Program-made: the position numbers and the translations under genes | In this document: positions 58,001 through 64,000 of the stretch, in pieces | Layout of the letters: each line of letters opens with the position of its first letter | How positions within the stretch are numbered: the stretch's first letter is position 1 | The notes under the pieces: model-generated | The model's input: only the letters and a program-made list of their open reading frames with translations | Told to the model about the DNA's origin: nothing | Databases searched by the model: none | From: Lytechinus pictus | Taxonomy: Eukaryota > Echinodermata > Echinoidea > Temnopleuroida > Toxopneustidae | Length of the DNA: 64,000 bases | Reading direction: 5' to 3' | Assembly (NCBI RefSeq): GCF_037042905.1 | Contig: NC_087254.1 | Span: forward strand, 21,167,103-21,231,102

Positions 58001-61000
58001 AAACAACAAAATCGATGCCCCCAAAATATAAGAATTTCAGGTTGACTGAAACTGAAAAACATGCAGGTCATAAGCTTTCATATTTGAGAAAGTGATACTA
58101 ACGTAAAGAGATCCAATAAAGATACTTTGCCCTTATATGCTATTAAGAATTTATTGCCTGGGGATGGGGTGACAAATTGAATGTTATTTTCAACCAATTG
58201 ATAACAATGTAATAAAGGGAAACATTAACCTGTTGCTTGCAGAGCCAATATAATGAAGGCATTATTTAAATGTACAGTCCGACCTCCCTCATCCGGCCTC
58301 CCCTTATCCAGATCTCTCTATTATCTGGACGCACACTTGCCGAGATATTTTTTTTTTAAATTTCAATCTAGTGCATGGGAAAATGAGATTTCAATCTTAA
58401 CTCAATCCTACGCAAACTCACTTTGATTACTTATATTTTTCAATATAGTCTACCTACAACCACATTATTTTTCAAGAAAAATCTCACCCAAATCACCAAA
58501 AGAACTTAGACAGGATAATTTTCCAGTAAATCAGGGCGCAGCGCAAACATTTCATCACGTTCTCTTTTTTCCCCCAGTTAAAAAACAACACATGTCTCGC
58601 TAGCTAGCGATAGGCCCAATATGGACAGCGCCATCTATCATGTTTGAGCCTACAGCCAGTACATCAATGGCTGACATTGCGAAGCTGCGGTGATCCAATT
58701 GTAAAACTTAGTGTTATCGAGTCATTCTCTTCCTTGCGAGGTATGCTCGATGTACACCTCAATACTTTTAGCAGGTAAAATATCCAAGAGTTTTGGCCAT
58801 CGATCGATTTCATTTCCGTAAAAATACCGCCTATAATTTGCACTGACACTGCAGTGAATACTGTCTATACGCCCACTACAATAGATTACGTGTAGCTACC
58901 GCCGTTGGAGAGGCAGCTGCGTGTATTTAATAGTGGGTCTCCCAGATCCGGATAAATCCCTTATCCGGATTGGTGCTGGTCCCAACGTGTCCGGATAAGA
59001 GAGGTCGGACTGTATAGTTATCACAAATGTAAGAGTTAGGGGTGGCAGTAATAACTAAACAAGAAAAGATTATATAAAATGAATAGGGTAATTTCATTTC
59101 TCTCTACTTGAATATGAAATACTTACAGAAAATGATATCCTGCTTAATATATTTTCAGGTATATATACTTCTTGAGGTTTGAGTTTGTTCTTATAGAGTT
59201 TATCGAGGCATGTATCCATAACTTCCATACAGATCCATACATCTCCCTGTAAAATCAAAGTGATGATAAGCAATCAATGCAGTAATCATTAGTTATTAAA
59301 AGGGAAAAATTTAACGTTTCTTAACCCTAAATAAACTGGGCTTTTTCGATGCCTAAGAAGACTGGGGGGGGCTGATTCAGCCCCCCCCCTTATGATCTCG
59401 GCCGTCGATCGCGCGATCGCGACGGAAATTGGCACACGCGTTACCCATGGCATTATCTACAAACTATAATATCAAATTCTGCGGAAAATCTCATTGCTCA
59501 TTAATTATGCTAATTTATGCATAAAATCATAAGTTTGCTCTAATTAATAAAATAATGCCCCTAAAATGCTAACTTTTGTTTCACATACTCTAGATAGGCA
59601 TCTGATCAAATTTATTTATAAAAAATGTCAACATCACATTTATTTTCTTATGTATTCTATTGTTTCCTAAATTTCTTATGTATTTCCATGTTTTTCGACT
59701 TTTTGTTTTCAATACCATACTCTTTATCCGTATTATTTATTTGGTAATTATCTGTATTATTGTTTGAATATTTTTTTTGTGTTTATTACCTTGTGAATAC
59801 ATCGCAATTCTGCCTTAGCCGCGATGATGTATTGATTTTTATTAATAAACCATTTATCTATCTATCAATGGAAATTGTTGGGGACTTTATTTTTACCCTA
59901 ACCAAGATAAAATTAAATGATTTTAAGCAGTAAAAGGAAAAATAATGATACATTTTATGAATTTTGGCTAATAACACTATTTGCATTGGATTTGTACACA
60001 AATTCACGTTTTTGAGCAATTTTGGGTCTGCATGCACTTACAAAATGTTGCGTAATTTCGTAACCGCGTACCGGGGGGGTCACAATTTTGGTCTCAAAAG
60101 TTGCGTGAGACTTGAAAGTAAAAATTCAGCGAGCGACACGGTCAAAAAATTTCGAGCGGCGGATTTTCGCGAAAAATGTCGAGGGGGGGCTGAATCAGCC
60201 CCCCCCCCCCGTCTTCTTAGGGTTAAGAGAATAAATTGATCTTTAGTAATCAATACATTAATAATTAGTTATCAAATAGGAGAATCAAACATCTTCCTGT
60301 AAAATTAAGTAATAAATGCTGTAATTATCAGTTATGATAAAGGAAAATCATAACTCTCCTAATAGAATAAATTGACTAATTATCAGCCATTAAAGGGAAA
60401 TCCAATGATGGTAATAAACCATTTCAGTGACAGGAGAAAATAAACAAGTGGAGCACCTCTAGCAGTCTCACCTGCATCACGCGATTCAATATAGCAGCAG
60501 TGCTGACTACTATAAAATAATTATTCACAAAAAAAACACCATTCATATAATGATACTACGTTCATTGACAATAAATGACATTTGACCTTGATCATACAAC
60601 CTAAGACTTGTCAGTGATACTTGATTACCCCTATATCCACATTTTATAAACTAAATCTATAAACTTTGAAAGTTATGACAGCAATCTAATAATTACCTTC
60701 AAAATGGCCAAAGTTCAATGACCTTAAATGACCTTTGGTCATGTGACCTGAAACTCACATGAGATGTTCAATGATACTTCATTACTCTATGTCCAAGTTT
60801 TATGAACTAGATACATACACTTTCAGAGTTATATGGTTATTCAACAAATACCCCCAACATGGCCAAAGACCATTGACCTTTGACCTTGGTCATGTGACCA
60901 GAAACTCTCACAGGATGTTCAGTGATACTTGATTACTCTTATGTCCAAGTTTTATGAACTAGACCAATACACTTAGAGTTATGATGGTAATTCAACAAAT

Positions 61001-62625
61001 ACCCCCAACATGGCCAAAGTTCATTGACCTTAAATGACCTTTGACCTTGGTCATGTGACTCCAAACTCAGGCAGGATGTTCAGCAATACTTGATTAACCT
61101 TATGTGTAAGCAAGTTTCATGAACTAGGTACATATATTTTCTAAGTTATGATGACATTTCAAAAACTTAACCTTAGGTTAAGATTTTGATGTTGATTCCC
61201 CCAACATGGCTAAGTTCATTGACCCTAAATGACCTTTGACCTTGGTCATGTGACTCAAAACTCAGGCAGGATGTTCAGTAATACTTGATTAACCTTATGG
61301 CCGAGTTTCATGAACTAGGTCCATATACTTTCTACGTTATGCTGTCATTTAAAAAACTTAACCTTCGGTTAAGATTTGGTGTTGACGCCGCCGCCGGAAA
61401 AGCGGCACCTATAGTCTCACTCTGCTTCGCAGGTGAGACAATAATGGAATAATGATAGTTTGAAAATGATCTGACAAGGAATAAGAAAGTCATAATTGTT
61501 CAGAAAACAAATGGTATCACTAATGATCATCACCAGTCTGTAGGCACAGACCCTGATTGTAACTTTGATCAACAAGTGGGTGTTGAGAAAAGACTAGCAC
61601 AAAAACTTGTTTCAATCTAAATTTCTACCTGAAAAAGAGGGACCTTCAATGCACATGTCCTGGTCATGGATTTTAGATTGCATATTCAGACCACCCTCTT
61701 TGAGCAAAGGGTTTGCATAGCAAACTAGATCATCCCTTAGGAATTTCCATTTCGAATGTATTATATGCAATAGTATTTCAACTGTCATATTTTTATGGTT
61801 TGTTCAATTCTTTTTTTTTCCTAAACTCCGCTTCCTTTCAAAAGGGGTACCCTATGCAGAAAGGGAGAAATAATACTTGTATGTTTCCTTACAGTACAAA
61901 TATATTTTTCTGTGCTGTGAGGAAGCATGGAATGTCCCATGGGAATTCCCCCTTTTTTAATGTAGTTATGCAATACATGGACTCCTCTATTTGGCATTTA
62001 TTGACTCAGACATGAAGTGATTACAATCTTCAAACAGTCACATGATTTTTTGTTATATATTTTTTAACTTTTTGTTCCATTCTATTGTTGCTCTGATTCC
62101 CTTCAAGCAAGTTGGAAACAATTTAATTATTTGGGATAACAATATAAGATGTTTTTAAAAGTATTTTTATAACTCAAACACTATCATATAATAAACTGGA
62201 GTTTAAAACTGCCACATCGAAAGTCTAATATTGTAAAATCTACAAAAGTGTTATTAAATAGTGAAAATCTAAGTAATTTTTTTTTAAAATGATACCAAAA
62301 TTTCATCAATCCTCGAAACAGCGATTCTTAATTTACTCTCTTATCTTTCTTGGCATTTGATTTCTGTTTGAAAGACATTCATTTTAAAGGCAACAACAAA
62401 TTTGACTGAATGCATCCATGGTTAGAACAAAACATCTTTGAAAACTGTGAAAAGTGTTGATTAAATGAAGTCTTAAAAAGCACGCTGAATTTGGTTACTC
62501 CATACCTCTTGAAAGAGAGCACCGTAGAACTCAACCGTATATTGACAATCTGAACTCCTCATAGCTACATCCATGTCCATCAATATCCTCTTATCCTCTG
62601 TACTGTTTACTTGAGCTCGGATTTT
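48977..62625 (-). CDS. MAP2K3/6: Dual-specificity MAP kinase kinase, MKK3/MKK6 type, 5'-partial gene, 7 exons
   Basis: Joined on the minus strand: 62625-62506, 59246-59127, 56441-56262, 53895-53818, 52183-52044, 51148-51103, 49075-48977. That gives 260 codons and TGA in one frame. Landmarks: subdomain III-V IRAQVNSTEDKR..MDMD and FYGALFQEGDVWICMEVMD; catalytic loop VIHRDVKPSN; LCDFGISG; activation segment NSMAKT with the Ser and Thr phosphorylated in MKKs; YMAPERINP; DVWSFGITM; and a C-terminal DVATFIAPIIGD like the DVD docking region. The family relays MAP3K signals to p38 in the cytoplasm. MKK3/6 is favoured over MKK4 by IHRDVKPSNV, PERINP and GDVWICME, although GQLVNS is MKK4-like. The N-terminus, Gly-loop and catalytic Lys lie beyond the right edge. 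Confidence 0.94.
49484..49916. mobile_element. 433-bp inverted-repeat element in MKK intron
   Basis: AAGCCCCCATCACACTTATT, continuing CCGAATCA, is mirrored at the right end. The interior repeats CGAAT/GAATG motifs. Lies in the last intron. Confidence 0.85.
50232..50956. mobile_element. TTAACCCTAA-family element, 725 bp, MKK intron
   Basis: TTAACCCTAA at the left, TTAGGGTTAA at the right. Just inside each end is a G-tract/C-tract foldback with GTTGATTCAAC at its core (about 50270-50316 and 50918-50939). The body shares CGATTGCGCGAGCG and AATTATGCTAATTTGTGCAT with 59321-60226. Confidence 0.8.
51103..51148 (-). CDS. MAP2K3/6: MKK3/6-like exon: subdomain XI
   Basis: A 46-base exon. After completing the split Cys it encodes LKKECTERPSYTRLL, the C-L-K-K-x-x-x-E-R-P-x-Y-x-x-L signature with the conserved subdomain XI Arg. 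Acceptor TTTCTTTAG, donor GTAAGT. Confidence 0.92.
52044..52183 (-). CDS. MAP2K3/6: MKK3/6-like exon: subdomain X
   Basis: Forty-six codons plus two bases. VEIATNTYPYEKWHDMFQQL leads into RQVVQGEAPTLPEDRFS, matching the F-x-Q-L-x-Q-V-V-x-x-x-x-P-x-L-P segment of MKK3/6. It ends in a split Cys codon at donor GTAAGG. Confidence 0.93.
52195..52365 (-). repeat. Possible LINE 3' tail (minus orientation)
   Basis: AATTCAATTCAATC and repeated AATACAA/CAATACA units resemble the complement of ATTGAATTGAAT tails. Lies 12 bases beyond an MKK exon acceptor. Weak. Confidence 0.3.
53116..53784 (-). mobile_element. DR1-bearing element, second copy, MKK intron
   Basis: Inverse orientation to 16184-17043. 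It begins AAACAAGTGGAGCATCTCTG and ends CGGAAAAGCGGCGCCTATAG..CTGCTATGCAGGTGAGA. One perfect DR1 (TGACCTTTGACCT, 53567-53579) plus a decayed one near 53406. Its right end is about 32 bases from the splice donor of exon 53818-53895. Confidence 0.8.
53818..53895 (-). CDS. MAP2K3/6: MKK3/6-like exon: APE motif and helix F
   Basis: Twenty-six codons, PERINPDNSGKGYDVKSDVW then SFGITM. It completes M-A-P-E-R-I across the splice junction, and D-V-W-S-F-G is subdomain IX. The donor GTAAGT lies about 32 bases from the end of a DR1-bearing repeat (53116-53784). Confidence 0.94.
54588..55450. mobile_element. 863-bp TIR element with GGGGTAAGTTG repeats, TA duplication
   Basis: TAGGGGAAGGCGGGGTAAGT is mirrored at the right end, with TA at 54586-54587 and 55451-55452. 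GGGGTAAGTTG or CAACTT(A/G)CCCC recurs internally about eight times. Non-coding. Confidence 0.85.
55991..56154 (+). repeat. Non-LTR 3'-end repeat with (TATC)n tail, copy 1
   Basis: TCAATACCACACTTTATTCG through TTAGCCGCGATGATGTCTTG and TTAATAAACCATTTTATC, then TATC units. Shared with 59709-59866 at high identity. Confidence 0.7.
56262..56441 (-). CDS. MAP2K3/6: MKK3/6-like exon: catalytic loop, DFG and activation segment
   Basis: Sixty codons. VIHRDVKPSNVL supplies the catalytic Asp and Asn, and KLCDFGISGQLV the Mg-binding Asp. NSMAKTQDAGSRQYMA carries the Ser and Thr of the S-x-A-K-T site. The usual D-A-G-C-K/R-P-Y-M of MKK3/4/6 reads D-A-G-S-R-Q-Y-M here. Acceptor ATGTTTTAG, donor GTGAGT. 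Confidence 0.95.
56540..57985. mobile_element. 1446-bp TTAA-bounded inverted-repeat element with inner GTGACGTCACC arms
   Basis: TTAAAGTTGAATTAAGAAG at the left is mirrored exactly at the right. A second inverted pair, AGTGTGACGTCACCGGGGGG (about 56734-56753) and its inverse near 57774-57793, sits inside. The 57000-57540 interior is CpG-rich. No coding sequence. Confidence 0.8.
58275..59012. mobile_element. 738-bp pogo/Tigger-like TIR element with TA duplication
   Basis: CAGTCCGACCTC..TCATCCGG at the left and the inverse at the right, TA at 58273-58274 and 59013-59014. The TATCCGGAT motif repeats near the right end. Non-autonomous. Confidence 0.85.
59127..59246 (-). CDS. MAP2K3/6: MKK3/6-like exon: hinge and helix D
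   Basis: Forty codons beginning GDVWICMEVMDTCLDKLYKN and ending ILSRISFS. It contains the kinase hinge (MEVMD). Acceptor TTTTACAG, donor GTAAGT, phase 0. Confidence 0.93.
59321..60226. mobile_element. TTAACCCTAA-family element, 906 bp, MKK intron, with nested retro-tail
   Basis: TTAACCCTAA / TTAGGGTTAA ends, with GAAGAC and G/C foldbacks with CTGATTCAG core just inside both ends (59364-59389, 60183-60210). The body has CGATCGCGCGATCGCGAC. The repeat at 59709-59866 has inserted within it. Confidence 0.85.
59709..59866 (+). repeat. Non-LTR 3'-end repeat with (TATC)n tail, copy 2 (nested)
   Basis: Second copy of 55991-56154, inside the element at 59321-60226. Confidence 0.7.
60446..61439 (-). 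mobile_element. DR1-bearing element, third and longest copy, MKK intron
   Basis: Inverse orientation; begins AACAAGTGGAGCACCTCTAG and ends at the CTGCTTCGCAGGTGAGAC terminus. About six degenerate units. The ends match the other copies, giving clear family limits. Confidence 0.82.
60874..61242 (-). promoter_or_regulatory. Three perfect DR1 sites (minus strand)
   Basis: TGACCTTTGACCT on + at 60874-60886, 61035-61047 and 61230-61242, i.e. AGGTCA-A-AGGTCA on minus. Near-matches at about 60574 and 60729 have decayed. Confidence 0.6.
61440..62505 (-). other. MKK intron remainder
   Basis: AT-rich intron; no gene, RNA or clear repeat seen. Confidence 0.5.
62506..62625 (-). CDS. MAP2K3/6: MKK3/6-like exon: helix C and strands 4-5
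   Basis: Forty codons, KIRAQVNSTEDKRILMDMDV onward to FYGALFQE, phase 0 at both ends. This is the first visible exon of the gene; its acceptor is TTCATGCAG and donor GTATGG. It matches the MKK3/6 segment just after the VAVKR lysine, so the missing upstream exon should end in that motif. Confidence 0.92.
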
Positions 62626-62984
62626 CTGCATGAACATAATTAATCAGATTTATATTGTAAATGAACATGTACATAAATGGTTGATATTCAAACTTGTAGA
62701 CAGTGCAAGGCCCCACGTTACAAAGTACTGCATTTGATTGAATGCACCCCAACTATAAAAAGCAAAACAACAGCATCATCTTGCATCTAATTATATAAAT
62801 ATAAATATATATATATATATGCATACATCCTACGTAAGGGCGAAGTCTATGAATGGGTTTATTCTATTATAATACACATTTAGAAGATAAGTCGAAGGTA
62901 GAGGGCGTTAAGGCGCATTACGGACATTGAAAGAAGACAAAAAAAAATTGCCTTAACTGCAGATGTAGAAATATATAATATACA

Positions 62985-63015
<31 letters not shown>

Positions 63016-63016
63016 G

Positions 63017-63062
<46 letters not shown>

Positions 63063-63480
63063 AACTTTAAAAATTAATTGATAAACAAAAATCACCAGTT
63101 AGAGTGGGTTTTTTTTTACTGACAATGATACAGTGCAATACAGTAAAGAGAGAAAATATAGATAAAGAATCATAACATTGATGGCTATTCATAAGTGAGA
63201 TCAATTAATTCTTTGTGTGATACTAGAATTTAATTAGGGTAAATTATATGAACCATTGTTTGGAAATTTCAGGGTAATGGCTAACCCAGAATCAATGATT
63301 TTAGGTGAAAAGGTGTATTCATAGCACTGAAATCTGCTGTTTAAATTTATTCATCCTTTCTGCAATTCAAATATATTTCTCCATCCCTCATTTTGGCATT
63401 TATACAATTCCTAAATTTCAATTCTTCATTTATGAATATGAATTCTATGAATTTCCATAGGGTTAGATTAACAACAAATC
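62626..63480 (-). other. MKK intron at right edge with (TA)n tracts
   Basis: Contains TA microsatellites at about 62802-62820 and 62975-63062. No upstream kinase exon recognised; the VAVKR-type exon must lie further right. Confidence 0.6.
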
Positions 63481-63483
63481 TAG

Positions 63484-64000
63484 TAATGATGATGATGGTG
63501 GCAGTTACCATGAAGGATAAGGTGATGACATTGATGGTGGTGAGGATGATGGAGATCATAATGATTGTGATGATGATGACAAAGATGACACCAATAGGTA
63601 GTTTTCGCATTTACAATGGAGACACTCTTTTCAACGCATCAATTTCTTTGAAAATGCAATTAAAATCACAATGGGGAGCTGATAGGCTTTTGTCAAAAGT
63701 TGGTGGACTGGGGCAGCAGATCATCCATAGATTTGCACCGGATGAACAATTGCAAATATGTCGTTGGCAAGAGTCAAGATATTCCAATGACAAAGATGAC
63801 ATCAATGATGATGAGGAGGATGAGGAGGATGATAAAGGTGATAGAGGCGATGGAGGGTCATGATGTGGTAACAAAAGTCATGGTGATGATGCAAGTGTTC
63901 TTGGTTCTGATAAATGGTGTTTGAGATGATGATGATGATGAGGTAGAGGTGATGATGATGATAATGATGGTGATGATGATAATGATGGTGATGATGATGA
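63484..64000. repeat. ATG/GAT trinucleotide microsatellite
   Basis: Imperfect ATG/GTG units at 63484-63590 and GAT/GAG units at 63785-64000, separated by unique sequence. Met-rich and Asp/Glu-rich frames here are products of the repeat. Confidence 0.85.

Noticed and set aside
60874..61242. TGACCTTTGACCT repeats as a coding repeat
   Set aside because: Stops in all frames; the unit belongs to a non-coding transposable element.
63393..63924. Met-rich and Asp/Glu-rich frames at the right end
   Set aside because: Produced by ATG/GAT microsatellite; open in several frames.

Overview
The window looks like intron-rich nuclear DNA from a marine invertebrate deuterostome, most likely an echinoderm such as a sea urchin. 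This is an inference. It rests on two metazoan genes with short exons and GT/AG introns, an AT-rich background, very many small inverted-repeat elements, long poly-G/poly-C tracts, tRNA-derived SINE heads and a degenerate GCGCGAAGCGCGAGCTGAAA-type repeat. No organism-specific marker was decisive.

Layout. Positions 1-6667 hold no gene I can support: nested inverted-repeat elements, a 148-bp foldback and a CpG-rich patch. On the + strand, 6831-24879 carries eleven exons of a tweety-homologue (TTYH) membrane protein. They run from the first extracellular loop to the stop codon, 427 codons in all. The exons for TM1 and TM2 are not visible and probably lie upstream. A decayed duplicate of the first visible exon sits just before it. 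The presumed 3' UTR begins at 24880 and holds a cluster of nine short CAGAC/GTCTG palindromes.

Positions 31630-37207 hold two TA-flanked, mariner-like inverted-repeat elements. The first (823 bp) is nearly one long hairpin. The second (4356 bp, arms of at least 300 bp) contains no recognisable transposase. Instead it encloses an uninterrupted reading region for an immunoglobulin-superfamily receptor (signal peptide, V-set-like domain, stalk, TM helix, tyrosine-rich tail), broken by two apparent one-base frameshifts. A transposon-borne receptor gene is the most unusual object here. Positions 37208-48976 are repeat-rich: a hAT-type miniature element with an 8-bp target duplication, an adjacent perfect 83-bp palindrome, a LINE 3' fragment and a SINE-like chimera.

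On the minus strand, 62625-48977 carries the last seven coding exons (260 residues plus stop) of a MAP kinase kinase of the MKK3/6 type, from subdomain III-IV through the HRD, DFG and activation segments to the C-terminal docking region. The N-lobe start with the catalytic lysine lies beyond the right edge. Its introns hold many inverted-repeat elements. Two belong to a family also found in a TTYH intron whose internal repeats contain perfect DR1 nuclear-receptor-type sites. Positions 63480-64000 are ATG/GAT microsatellite.

The two main genes are convergent and not obviously linked in function: TTYH proteins are plasma-membrane proteins with an extracellular helical domain, while MKK3/6 kinases activate p38 in the cytoplasm. 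Exon boundaries were set by eye from reading frame, splice consensus and family similarity; no alignment or transcript data were available.
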